A DNA stretch of 64,000 nucleotides from an uncultured Helicobacter sp. (GTDB lineage: Bacteria; Campylobacterota; Campylobacteria; Campylobacterales; Helicobacteraceae), in the NCBI GenBank assembly GCA_944326445.1, contig CALVDZ010000003.1, positions 151,115 through 215,114 on the forward strand. The letters run 5' to 3'. This document shows, in pieces, positions 15,851-24,066 of the stretch (position 1 is its first letter; every line of letters starts with the position of its first letter). Position numbers and translations under genes: made by a program. The notes under the pieces are model-generated. The model worked only from the letters and a program-made list of their open reading frames with translations. It did not search any database and was not told where the DNA came from.

Positions 15851-18034
15851 TTATAGGACATACACCATAGCTTCTATGGTTGGGTATTTTTTGACTTTTT
15901 TAAAGATATGCTTTCTGAATGCCCCTTGTATCTCTTGCTCTATGGTTTTGGCGTTGAAGTGCTCTTTTTTGTAGTTTTTGATTACAAGCTCCAAAATCTC
16001 TGTCATCTCTTTTTCAAAGCCCTTGTCCTCTTTGTTTGCCACAAGCCCATAGCTTGAGATTTTAGAATCCACAATCTTGCGATCCTTGCTCACCTGCATC
16101 GAGACGATGACGATGCCATCATTAGCGAGCGTTTGTCTGTCATCGACGATATCGCTATCCACTTGGCGATTGATTTGGTTGTCGATGAAGATTTTGCCAT
16201 TTTTCACACTGCGGACTTTGCGCATATAGTTGGGATTGACTTCGATTTGATCGCCATCTTCCATAAGGAAAATATTTTTTTCTAGCACGCCGCATTTGAT
16301 GGCGGTTTCTTTGTGCTTGGCTATATGGTTGTATTCTCCATGGACGGGGAGGAAAAACTTGGGCTTGATGAGGCGCAGCATTAGCTTTTGCTCCTCTTGT
16401 GCGGCGTGCCCGCTCACGTGAATCTCGCTAAAATCCTGATACGCCACCCTCGCTCCGGCTTTCATTAGGAAGTTTAGCACGGTTGAGACGGAGCCCTCAT
16501 TGCCCGGGATAGCCTTGGCAGAGATGATAACCATATCGCTGGGCTTAATCTTGATATGACGGTGCTCATCTGTCGCCATACGATAGAGTGCGCTCATCGT
16601 CTCGCCTTGAGAACCGGTAGTGACGATTAAGATCTCATTATCGGGGTATTTTTCCACCTCGTGGGCTTCGATGAATATATTTTGTGGGATTTCTATGTAG
16701 CCTAGCTCGCGTGCTATCTCGAGGTTTTTTTCCATAGAGCGTCCTATCACGGCTACCTTGCGATTATAAAGGCGTCCATAATTGATAGCTTGATACACGC
16801 GGTGGATATTTGAGCTAAAAGTGCTCATAATCACGCGCCCTTGTGCTTGCTTGAAAAGTGTGTCAAATGTCGGTCCCACGCTCGCTTCGCTAGGTGTGGT
16901 GCCGCTGCGGTGGGAGTTGGTAGAATCGCTTAGGAGCAGCATCACGCCCTCTTCCCCATAGTGCGCTAGTCGGTGCAAATCCGTGGGCATATTGTCAATA
17001 GGCGTGTGATCGATTTTAAAATCCCCCGTGTGAATGATCGTCCCCGCCTCCGTCTTGATAGCCAAAGCCGAAGCGTCAATCACGGAATGCGTGATATTAA
17101 TCCACTCTATCTCAAACTCCCCGATTTTGATGGGCTGGCGTTTTTGGACAATCTTAAAATACGAGCGGAATTTTTTTAGCCCGTGCTCATCGAATTTGCT
17201 CCCAATCATACCAAGCGGGAGCGGAGTCCCATAGAGCGGGAATTGTAGCTGCTTGTAGAGGTAGGGCACCGCACCGATATGATCCTCGTGTGCGTGAGTG
17301 ATGATAACCCCTGCGATTTTGTCCTTAATCGCGTGGATATAGCTAAAATCCGGTATGAGGATATCCACGCCGTGCATCGTCTCATCGGGGAAGCTCATAC
17401 CCACATCGATGATGATCGCGCTATTTTGTGTCTCTATCACGGTGATATTGCCCCCGATCTCGCCTAGCCCGCCAAGTGGCGTGATACGCACGCTCGCTTT
17501 GGTGTTGAGGTTGAGCTTTGCGTGGGCATTGAGGCTCTCGCGCTGAATCTTTGTGTTTGCCTCTACGCCGCGTCGCAAGTCTTTGTGTAGGCTTAGGTTG
17601 TCCTTTTCGTTAGGATTTTTCACGCTGCGCACGCCATTTTCTACGATATCTTTGTCCTCTGGGCGATTTTTGGCGTTAGGATTCTTGCCACTCCATTGAC
17701 GCCCTTTGAATCTTTTCTCCTGCTCCATCTTGTGAGAATCTTTAGCTTGGCTATTTTGCGCGGATTGGAATCTCCTCTGTTGCGTCCCCTTGTGGGGGAA
17801 GGGTTTGTGTGGGGTTTGTGCTAGATCTTGTGTGTTTGCCACGCCGATGTGCTCTTGCGCATTTGTCGTGGGTTTGTCCGCGTAGCTGGTGCTATCCTCG
17901 CTTGTTGTGCTCTCGCTTATTTTGTGGCGAAACTTTTTGGTAAAGGATTTGAATCTACTCTCTTTTGGGGCTTGCGGGTTTTGCGCGTTGGCTTGCCCCT
18001 CTTGGTTTTCTTGGTGTTGGTTGTTTTCTTCCAT
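15851..18034 (-). CDS. rnj: Ribonuclease J
   Basis: RNase J is a metallo-beta-lactamase/beta-CASP ribonuclease with endo- and 5'-exonuclease activity, the main mRNA decay enzyme in Helicobacter. The zinc motif HAHEDHIGAVPY, then HTGDFKIDHTP, DSTNSHRSG and the beta-CASP GxGSQGE-like stretch (TTGSQGE), plus HVSGHA and PVHGEY near the end of the core, are visible. The first about 165 residues are Gln/Asn/Lys-rich and disordered, as in H. pylori RNase J. It follows rsmA by two bases. Confidence 0.96.
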   Translation of the reverse strand: MEENNQHQENQEGQANAQNPQAPKESRFKSFTKKFRHKISESTTSEDSTSYADKPTTNAQEHIGVANTQDLAQTPHKPFPHKGTQQRRFQSAQNSQAKDSHKMEQEKRFKGRQWSGKNPNAKNRPEDKDIVENGVRSVKNPNEKDNLSLHKDLRRGVEANTKIQRESLNAHAKLNLNTKASVRITPLGGLGEIGGNITVIETQNSAIIIDVGMSFPDETMHGVDILIPDFSYIHAIKDKIAGVIITHAHEDHIGAVPYLYKQLQFPLYGTPLPLGMIGSKFDEHGLKKFRSYFKIVQKRQPIKIGEFEIEWINITHSVIDASALAIKTEAGTIIHTGDFKIDHTPIDNMPTDLHRLAHYGEEGVMLLLSDSTNSHRSGTTPSEASVGPTFDTLFKQAQGRVIMSTFSSNIHRVYQAINYGRLYNRKVAVIGRSMEKNLEIARELGYIEIPQNIFIEAHEVEKYPDNEILIVTTGSQGETMSALYRMATDEHRHIKIKPSDMVIISAKAIPGNEGSVSTVLNFLMKAGARVAYQDFSEIHVSGHAAQEEQKLMLRLIKPKFFLPVHGEYNHIAKHKETAIKCGVLEKNIFLMEDGDQIEVNPNYMRKVRSVKNGKIFIDNQINRQVDSDIVDDRQTLANDGIVIVSMQVSKDRKIVDSKISSYGLVANKEDKGFEKEMTEILELVIKNYKKEHFNAKTIEQEIQGAFRKHIFKKVKKYPTIEAMVYVL

Positions 18035-18036
18035 TG

Positions 18037-18822
18037 TTATGTCTCCTTGTGAATATACTGATATATGTGGTGATACTGCTCTGTGCTGACTTCGTGTGCT
18101 CTAGCATCATCGCGGATATGGAGTGTGCGCAAAAGAGGGGTAATGTCTGCAAAAGCCTTTTGGAGATTTTTGGCTAGTTTTTTGCGTGGTGCGCAAAATG
18201 CTAACTTCAAAAACTCCTCAAATCCGCTATCCCCACGCGTGGTGTTTTGAATCTTGTCAATACAAAACACGCTTGAAGTTACCTTGGGTGCTGGCTCAAA
18301 TGCGGTGTTTGGCACATCAAAAAGCATTTGTGGCTTGCCAAAGGTTTGGGCTAGCACGCTCAACGCACAAAACGCGCTCTCTTTAGTGTGGGCGCAAAAT
18401 TTTTGTGCGACTTCCTTTTGAGTCATCACGATGAGATATTTGCACGCACTATCGCGCAATAGACGCAAAACAATGGGCGTGGCGATATAATAAGGGAGGT
18501 TTGAGATGAGCACATACTCGCTAGGGTGCAGCCACCCCTGCTCTTGCTCTATCTCTAGCACATCTTGTTGTATCAGCTCCACCCTTTTGCTCGTGATGAG
18601 GGAAGCGAAATTTTTACAAAACAAAGAACACAAGTCGGAATCGACTTCATAGGCTTTTAGAGAATCTCTCTTGGCTAACTCCTGTGTTAAATCACCCAAG
18701 CCAATCCCAATCTCCACGAGCTGATAGGGGAGGGTGGGAATAGATTCGATGATTTGGTGGATATAGGAAAAACTCTTTAGAAAATTCTGCCCTAAGTGCT
18801 TTTTGGTCCTGTAGTTTTCCAT
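18037..18822 (-). CDS. rsmA: 16S rRNA dimethyladenosine transferase RsmA (KsgA)
   Basis: RsmA dimethylates two adjacent adenines near the 3' end of 16S rRNA. The motifs KKHLGQNFLKS, LVEIGIGLGDLTQELA (SAM site) and NLPYYIATPIVLRLL (catalytic N-L-P-Y) are present, and the 261-residue length is normal. It heads the minus-strand operon with rnj and kdsD, an order I recall from H. pylori (HP1431-HP1429). Confidence 0.96.
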   Translation of the reverse strand: MENYRTKKHLGQNFLKSFSYIHQIIESIPTLPYQLVEIGIGLGDLTQELAKRDSLKAYEVDSDLCSLFCKNFASLITSKRVELIQQDVLEIEQEQGWLHPSEYVLISNLPYYIATPIVLRLLRDSACKYLIVMTQKEVAQKFCAHTKESAFCALSVLAQTFGKPQMLFDVPNTAFEPAPKVTSSVFCIDKIQNTTRGDSGFEEFLKLAFCAPRKKLAKNLQKAFADITPLLRTLHIRDDARAHEVSTEQYHHIYQYIHKET

Positions 18823-18841
18823 AAAAATCCTTGAAAAATGC

Positions 18842-18847
18842 TATAAT
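18842..18847 (+). promoter_or_regulatory. hisF promoter -10 box
   Basis: TATAAT in the rsmA-hisF divergent gap, about 100 bases before hisF, has no evident -35 partner, as is usual for this phylum. Confidence 0.45.
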
Positions 18848-18947
18848 TGTAGCAAAAGTTCTTAGAATCCTAGCTGATAAATTGCTTTTAGAATCACAAA
18901 TTGCTAGCAAAAGAGACAAATATTTAGAGAAAACAAAAGGTATGGTT

Positions 18948-19763
18948 ATGGGTTTTGCAAAGCGGATAATCCCCTGCTTAGATGTCAAAGATGGGCGTGT
19001 GGTCAAGGGTGTGAATTTTGTAGGGCTACAAGATGCCGGAGATCCTGTGGAGATAGCACAAAAATACAATGCCCAAGGCGCAGATGAGCTCGTGTTTTTG
19101 GATATCACTGCGAGTGCGGAGGGGCGCGGCACGACTATAGAGATGGTGCGACAAGTCGCCAAAGAGGTGTTTATACCCTTTAGCGTGGGTGGGGGCATAA
19201 GCTCGCTCGATGATATGTATAATCTCCTCAATGCCGGGTGTGATAAGGTGAGTATCAATAGCGCAGCGATCAAAAACCCCGCGCTTATAGAGGAGGGGGC
19301 GAAGCGGTTTGGCTCGCAATGTATCGTGGTAGCGGTGGATTATAAACGAGTTGGTGGGGTTGGTGAGTTTGGCGCGCGAGATTGTGTGATGGGCAGAGAA
19401 TCTATGGGCGCGACTTCCCCGTGGCATATTTTTATCAATGGCGGCAGAGTGGATACGGGCAAAGATTTGCTTGAGTGGTGCAGGGAAATCTATGAGCGAG
19501 GTGCGGGAGAGATCCTGCTCACGAGTATGGATTGTGATGGTGTGAAAAAGGGCTATGACAAGGCAGGAATCGAGGCGGTCAATGCCATCGCTCCGCTACC
19601 GCTTATCGCGAGCGGTGGGGCTGGGTGTATGCAGGATTTTGCCGATGTGTTTGGCTATGGGGCTGATGCGGCGTTGGCAGCGAGTGTGTTTCACTATGGC
19701 GAGATTGGTATCGGCGAGCTCAAATCCTACCTCAAAGCCCGCAATATCAGCGTGAGAATCTAA
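18948..19763 (+). CDS. hisF: Imidazole glycerol phosphate synthase cyclase subunit HisF
   Basis: HisF closes the imidazole ring in histidine synthesis, using ammonia from HisH. The TIM-barrel signatures are clear: KRIIPCLDVKDGRVVKGVNF, the ELVFLDITAS strand, SVGGGISSLDD, DKVSINSAA, ILLTSMDCDGVKKGYD and IASGGAG. I chose ATG 18948 because AAAGG lies eight bases upstream and homologues start just before AKRIIPC; the frame is open upstream to 18831. No other his gene is near, so hisH and the rest must be elsewhere if the pathway is complete. Confidence 0.95.
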   Translation: MGFAKRIIPCLDVKDGRVVKGVNFVGLQDAGDPVEIAQKYNAQGADELVFLDITASAEGRGTTIEMVRQVAKEVFIPFSVGGGISSLDDMYNLLNAGCDKVSINSAAIKNPALIEEGAKRFGSQCIVVAVDYKRVGGVGEFGARDCVMGRESMGATSPWHIFINGGRVDTGKDLLEWCREIYERGAGEILLTSMDCDGVKKGYDKAGIEAVNAIAPLPLIASGGAGCMQDFADVFGYGADAALAASVFHYGEIGIGELKSYLKARNISVRI

Positions 19764-19776
19764 GTGGGAATCTGTG

Positions 19777-20370
19777 ATGGTAGTGTGTGCTGGGCGTGGG
19801 GAGGAGTTTAGCTTCGCGCAAGTGATTGGCGTGGGATTGGTAGAAAGCGCGATAAATCTCACGAGAATCTGCCTCACACAAAAGGTTGATGAAATCATCT
19901 TCGTAGGAAGTGCCGGGGCGTATGATAAGCGTGTGAGGGTGCTCGATGTGTTTTGTGCCACGCAAGCCACGCAGATAGAATCCGCCTCGCTTACGCATAA
20001 CGCCTACACACCCATAACGCCTCGCATAGAATCTCCCAAACCTGTTTTTTGTAATGTTTCATATGAAACAATGCTTGTCAATAGCTCGAACTATATCACG
20101 ACAGATTCTGTGGTGGCGCGGAAGTTTGTCGAGCAGGGGTTGGGATTAGAAAATATGGAGTTTTTTGCAGTGGTGGAGGTGGCGCGGCATTTTGGGATCG
20201 GGTGCTTGGGGATTTTTTGCGTGAGCAATCACTGCGATAGCAACGCGCATAGGGAGTTTTTGCGCAATCGCGAGGCGGTGCGAGAGCGCATAGAATCTCT
20301 CGCGCCAATGCTTGCTCATCAATCCACGCGCCTAGCGCAAACACAGAATCTAAGGCAAGTCGATGAGTGA
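19777..20370 (+). CDS. Nucleoside phosphorylase/hydrolase-like protein
   Basis: The product resembles the purine nucleoside phosphorylase/MTAN superfamily: a first strand with VVCAGRGEEF, IIFVGSAGAYD for the phosphate-loop region, then NMEFFAVVEVARHFGI, where M-E matches the nucleoside-binding Met-Glu pair, and a terminal C-V-S-N. At about 197 residues it is shorter than MTAN. Futalosine or methylthioadenosine hydrolysis is possible but not shown. It lies 13 bases after hisF and overlaps rlmN by eight bases. A GTG three bases upstream is an alternative start. Confidence 0.7.
   Translation: MVVCAGRGEEFSFAQVIGVGLVESAINLTRICLTQKVDEIIFVGSAGAYDKRVRVLDVFCATQATQIESASLTHNAYTPITPRIESPKPVFCNVSYETMLVNSSNYITTDSVVARKFVEQGLGLENMEFFAVVEVARHFGIGCLGIFCVSNHCDSNAHREFLRNREAVRERIESLAPMLAHQSTRLAQTQNLRQVDE
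20055..20070. repeat. 16-bp perfect palindrome, copy 1
   Basis: TGTTTCATATGAAACA reads the same on both strands. It lies inside the phosphorylase-like gene and is repeated exactly at 21445-21460 inside rlmN; both times it encodes NVSYET. Confidence 0.6.
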
Positions 20371-21475
20371 AGTGGCGGCAAAGAAGCAAAACATTTTTGG
20401 TTACACCCTAGAGGAGCTGGGCGCGATTGTGAATCCGAGGTTTCGCGCGCAGCAAATCTACAAATGGCTTTATATAGAATACAAAAGTGACTTTGAATCT
20501 ATGTCAAACCTCCCCAAAGTCTTGCGAGAGGAGCTGGGGCGGACGCATAGCGCGCGCAATCTCGAGATACTCAAATGCGAGCAAAGTCGCGACGGGAGCA
20601 AAAAATACCTTTTCCGTACGCACGATGGGCATACCTTTGAATCCGTGCTTATCCAAATGCGCGAGAAGCAACGCGATGAAATGGGCAGGATTTTAAGCAG
20701 TGAGAAATGGACGATTTGTCTCTCGTCGCAGATTGGCTGCAAGGTGGGTTGTGCGTTTTGCTTCACGGCAAAGGGGGGATTTTGTCGCAATCTCGAGGCG
20801 GGGGAGATCGTCGAGCAAGTCGTGCAAATCAAGCGCGACAACGCCATCGCACCGCACAAGCGCGTGAATATCGTGTATATGGGTATGGGCGAGCCATTGG
20901 ATAACTTTGAGAGCGTCACGAAGGCGATTAGAATCTTGAGCGAGCGTGATGGGCTCAGTATCTCGGCGCGTAGGCAGACGATCTCCACGAGCGGCATAGC
21001 TCCCAAAATCAAAAAGCTCGGTATGCTGGATTTGGGCGTGCAATTGGCGATCTCTCTGCACGCAGTCGATGATACGCTGCGCAGTCGGCTCATACCGATG
21101 AACAAAGCCTACAATATCGCGCAGGTGCTTGATGAAGTGCGTGCGTTTCCCGTGGATATGCGTAAGCGCGTGATGTTTGAATACCTGATGATAAAGGATC
21201 TCAACGATAGCCTCAAGGAGGCAAAGAAGCTCCTCGCTCTCCTCAATGGCATACGCGCTAAGGTGAATGTGATTTTGTTTAACCCCCACGAGGGCAGTGA
21301 GTTTTTGCGCCCAAGCGAGGAGAGGGCGAAGGCGTTTGCAGATTTTCTCACGCAGAGGGGCTTGCTCTGCACGATTAGAGAATCTAAGGGGCTTGACATT
21401 AGTGCGGCGTGTGGGCAATTGCGTGAAAAGGTAAGGGCGCAAAATGTTTCATATGAAACAAAAGACAAGGAGTAA
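20363..21475 (+). CDS. rlmN: 23S rRNA/tRNA adenine-C2 methyltransferase RlmN
   Basis: RlmN is a radical-SAM enzyme that methylates C2 of A2503 in 23S rRNA and A37 of some tRNAs. The cluster motif C126-x3-C130-x2-C133 (CKVGCAFC) is followed by YMGMGEPLDNF, the RRQTISTSGI strand and VNVILFNPHEGS. The last cysteine, in SAACGQL near residue 350, fits the catalytic methyl-carrying Cys. The ATG overlaps the preceding gene. Confidence 0.96.
   Translation: MSEVAAKKQNIFGYTLEELGAIVNPRFRAQQIYKWLYIEYKSDFESMSNLPKVLREELGRTHSARNLEILKCEQSRDGSKKYLFRTHDGHTFESVLIQMREKQRDEMGRILSSEKWTICLSSQIGCKVGCAFCFTAKGGFCRNLEAGEIVEQVVQIKRDNAIAPHKRVNIVYMGMGEPLDNFESVTKAIRILSERDGLSISARRQTISTSGIAPKIKKLGMLDLGVQLAISLHAVDDTLRSRLIPMNKAYNIAQVLDEVRAFPVDMRKRVMFEYLMIKDLNDSLKEAKKLLALLNGIRAKVNVILFNPHEGSEFLRPSEERAKAFADFLTQRGLLCTIRESKGLDISAACGQLREKVRAQNVSYETKDKE
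21445..21460. repeat. 16-bp perfect palindrome, copy 2
   Basis: This is the second exact copy of TGTTTCATATGAAACA, at the 3' end of rlmN just upstream of the membrane microprotein. It could act as an operator or a transcript hairpin. Confidence 0.6.
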
Positions 21476-21478
21476 GCA

Positions 21479-21580
21479 GTGGATTTGTTGGATTGGGCGT
21501 TGGTGGTGTTTTTGGCGGTGGTGTTTGTGGGTGGAAGTGTGTGGTTTTTGTATTATGCGTATGGCGGGGATAAGAGGTAA
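21479..21580 (+). CDS. 33-residue membrane microprotein
   Basis: GTG 21479 is preceded by AAGGAG six bases upstream, inside the rlmN stop region. The frame encodes MDLLDWALVVFLAVVF, then a GGSVWFLYYAYGG tail ending KR: one membrane-spanning helix with a positive C-terminus. Size and layout recall small subunits that stabilise membrane oxidases or transporters, but I recognise no family. It is probably translated with rlmN. Confidence 0.5.
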   Translation: MDLLDWALVVFLAVVFVGGSVWFLYYAYGGDKR

Positions 21581-21810
21581 ATTTTGCTAGATTCTGTCTT
21601 TTTTCATTTTTCAGAATCTCTTTAGATTCTGTAATTGTTTCGGAATCTATGTGGCTAGATTTCGTAAGTTGTGTGTCTTTCAGAATCTCCGCACTAGATT
21701 CTGAATCTACCTTAGATTTTGTATTTCTTAAAGTCGCATTCTCACGGATATTTTCTAATTTTTTAGAATCTTGTGTTTGCGCAAAAGAAAAGGGGTTTCC
21801 CCTCTCCCCG

Positions 21811-21900
21811 CTCTCCCCAGCCCCGAAAAGAATAAAGCGCCGCTGTTTTTGCTGTGGCTTGGCTTGCAACCCGTTGGGTCTTTTCGGCAATCGGGGAGAG
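21811..21900. ncRNA. Candidate structured RNA with two-part long stem
   Basis: CTCTCCCC (21811-21818) and CCGAAAAGA (21823-21831) pair with TCTTTTCGG (21879-21887) and GGGGAGAG (21893-21900), giving a 17-bp stem with one internal loop that encloses 47 bases. The left flank also has GGGG-TTT-CCCC. No RNA family was recognised. Confidence 0.35.
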
Positions 21901-21953
21901 AGCCTCGCTGTTTCCTTGTCTAGGCGAAACGAAGTTTCTTTAGAAAAATCAGC

Positions 21954-21976
21954 GGTGGCACTGCTGCCACCTTTTT
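21954..21976 (+). terminator. Terminator-like hairpin
   Basis: GGTGGCA, loop CTGC, TGCCACC, then TTTTT form a 7-bp stem with a T run, the form of an intrinsic terminator on the plus strand. Confidence 0.45.
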
Positions 21977-22160
21977 CCTGATTTTCGCCACCACGACAAG
22001 GGCGAGAGTAGGCTCGTGCTTGCGCACGCACTATTGATATTTGGCAAAGCCTCGCTAAGGTTTTTTGAAGTGGTAGATTCTGTAAATTGCTTAGATTCTA
22101 TAGTGTGTTTTGATAGAATCTAGCTTGGTTTATAGAAAAGGTGTTAGCCCAAAACGCGTT

Positions 22161-22284
22161 CCTGACGCGATGACACCAAGAAGCCACAGAATCTCGCATT
22201 TAGATTCTATATATGCTCGCGCAGCGGAGGGGCGAGGGGCTCTGCCTCACACCCCGATAACAAGTTTCACCAGCGTGAAACTTG
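22161..22284 (+). repeat. Dispersed repeat upstream of queH, copy 1
   Basis: The 69 bases 22161-22229 align without gaps to 53386-53454 (upstream of ccoG), sharing CCTGACGCGAT, CACAGAATCTCGC and TATGCTCGCGCAGCGGAG at identical spacing. The unit is followed by a perfect 10-bp hairpin (CAAGTTTCAC, loop CAGC, GTGAAACTTG, 22261-22284) that sits in the queH leader. Confidence 0.65.
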
Positions 22285-22305
22285 CATTAAAACAAAAGGA
22301 GAGAA

Positions 22306-23502
22306 ATGATACTTGTGCATATTTGTTGTTCTGTAGATAGTCATTATTTTTTGCAGCGTTTGCGTGAGCAATACCCAGATTCAAAGCTCATGGGGTATTT
22401 TTATAACCCCAATATCCACCCCAAGGCAGAATACGATTTGCGCCTGCTTGATGTGGAGCGCAGCTGCAAAATGCTCGGCATAGAGCTCTATGAGGGGGAA
22501 TACGACGCGCTGCATTGGCTAGAGGATGTGCGGGGGCTAGAGGAGGAGCCCGAGAAGGGCGAGCGGTGCGTGACGTGCTTTGATAGTCGTTTGCTGCGCA
22601 CAGCGAGCTTTGCGAAGCAAAAGGGGATTGGGACTTTTACCACGACGCTCCTCTCTAGTCCGATGAAAGAGCGCGAGATACTTTTCACACAAGGAGAAAA
22701 GATAGCGCGCCTCCACAATCTCGAGTTTATCAAAATCGATGTGCGCAGCAACGGCGGCACCCAAGCCCAAGCCAAGCTAGCTAAAAAAGATAGGCTCTAT
22801 CGGCAGACATATTGCGGGTGTAAATTTGCATTGACAAAGCAGCGTGACGCGCAGGGCAAACTCTCGCTTGAGCTAGTGGAAAATCTCGGGAGGCAGATTC
22901 AGCCCGCGAGCAATGAAGAGCGGCTTGAGACTTTTAGCCGGCGCAACGCCCTAGAGGCGGATCGTGTGCCATATATCCTTGCCAAACGCTCGATTATGGC
23001 GTGGAGAAACCTGCGCAGCACGGCTAAGTTTGAGGGTAAGTTGCTAGATGCGTATGTGCTCGCGGATTCAAAGAGCAAAAACCATAGCAAGATGGGGGAG
23101 ATTGAGTGGATACGCACGGAGGTTGGCTCGCCACTGCTTTTGCAGGGGCTTTTACGCCCCAAAAATGCGACAAATTCCGCACAAAGCGAGAACCTAGCCC
23201 AGCACTTTGCAAATGTCTCTCACGAGATTGCGCTAGGAGTGGCGAGCAAAGATGATAGCGTGTTTTTGTGTCTAGAGGATTTTAACGCCCTGTGTGAGAC
23301 GCGCTACCAAAGCGTGCGGGAGCTAAGTCGCGCGCCTATCCCCTATAGCTTAGAAAACGCGCTGCGCATTTGTCTGTGTGGATTGGGGAGTGTCAATCCT
23401 ATCATCGTGCTAGATTCACGCATAGAATCTAGCCTCACGATTTTTATCCATAGCATATCCCAAGAAGAGAGTGTGTTTGCTCTCATAGAGGGCAAGAAAT
23501 AG
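22306..23502 (+). CDS. queH: Epoxyqueuosine reductase QueH
   Basis: QueH carries out the last step of queuosine synthesis in tRNA, reducing epoxyqueuosine. The DUF208 signatures are visible: HICCSVDS near the start, CVTCFDSRL in the middle, TTLLSSPMKE and YCGCKFAL, giving the cysteine set for the iron-sulfur cluster and metal. The conserved core ends near residue 190; the remaining 200 residues are a longer C-terminal extension. The ATG has AAGGAGAG upstream. Confidence 0.93.
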   Translation: MILVHICCSVDSHYFLQRLREQYPDSKLMGYFYNPNIHPKAEYDLRLLDVERSCKMLGIELYEGEYDALHWLEDVRGLEEEPEKGERCVTCFDSRLLRTASFAKQKGIGTFTTTLLSSPMKEREILFTQGEKIARLHNLEFIKIDVRSNGGTQAQAKLAKKDRLYRQTYCGCKFALTKQRDAQGKLSLELVENLGRQIQPASNEERLETFSRRNALEADRVPYILAKRSIMAWRNLRSTAKFEGKLLDAYVLADSKSKNHSKMGEIEWIRTEVGSPLLLQGLLRPKNATNSAQSENLAQHFANVSHEIALGVASKDDSVFLCLEDFNALCETRYQSVRELSRAPIPYSLENALRICLCGLGSVNPIIVLDSRIESSLTIFIHSISQEESVFALIEGKK

Positions 23503-23600
23503 GGTGGGCTACAAGCGGGCTAGGATAAAGCATTTTAAAAGTGTTTTTTGAGTAGAATGCGCCGGATTTAGTAAATGTGTCGTAAGTGCAAGGAGCTAGT

Positions 23601-24056
23601 ATGATGGATATCAATAAAATACGCGAGATTTTGCCGCATCGCTATCCGATGTTGCTTGTGGATAGGATCGTCTCATTGGTGCCAAATGAGACGATTGAGG
23701 CGTATAAGAATGTAACGATTAACGAAGAGGTGTTTATGGGGCATTTTCCCAAACGCCCCATTTATCCCGGTGTGATGCAGATCGAGGGAATGGCGCAGGC
23801 TGGCGGTGTGCTGGCGTTTGTGAGTATGTTTGGCGATGATACGCAGCAGGCAAAAGAAAAAATCGTGTATTTTATGACGATTGACAATGTCAAATTCCGC
23901 GTGCCCGTCGTGCCCGGCGATAAGCTCGTGTATAAGCTCGAGGTGCTTGCCCATAAGGGAAATATTTGGTCGCTTGGGGCGAAAGCCTTTGTCGATGAGA
24001 AACTCGTCTCTCAAGCCGAGCTTAAAGCGATGATAGCCGACGCGGATAAAGGATAA
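23601..24056 (+). CDS. fabZ: 3-hydroxyacyl-ACP dehydratase FabZ
   Basis: FabZ dehydrates beta-hydroxyacyl-ACP in fatty-acid elongation. The hot-dog fold catalytic segment is HFPKRPIYPGVMQIEGMAQA with catalytic His48 and the Glu 14 residues later. AAGGAG precedes ATG 23601 by six bases; an upstream GTG at 23586 is not needed. It is followed by lpxA after 10 bases, the classic fabZ-lpxA pair that shares 3-hydroxyacyl-ACP between membrane lipid and lipid A. Confidence 0.96.
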   Translation: MMDINKIREILPHRYPMLLVDRIVSLVPNETIEAYKNVTINEEVFMGHFPKRPIYPGVMQIEGMAQAGGVLAFVSMFGDDTQQAKEKIVYFMTIDNVKFRVPVVPGDKLVYKLEVLAHKGNIWSLGAKAFVDEKLVSQAELKAMIADADKG

Positions 24057-24066
24057 AAGGATACAT

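Larger units (their letters stand above)
21581..22305. other. Repeat-rich structured intergenic region
   Basis: About 720 bases without an intact gene. The first part (21588-21740) is dense in AGATTCT/AGAATCT and shares the order TAGATTCTGTCTTT...AGAATCTCTTT with 63775-63812. A strong long-range stem follows (21811-21900), then one copy of GAAGTTTCTTTAGAAA (21931-21946), a GGTGGCA hairpin with a T5 tail, and a dispersed repeat ending in a 10-bp hairpin before queH. A long minus-strand frame across it is low-complexity repeat reading and not a credible gene. Confidence 0.6.

Noticed and set aside
21399..22031. A 210-codon minus-strand frame across the end of rlmN and the gap
   Set aside because: It overlaps rlmN, has no ribosome binding site, and its sequence is Ser/Thr/Pro/His-rich translation of the AGATTCT repeats and the structured element.
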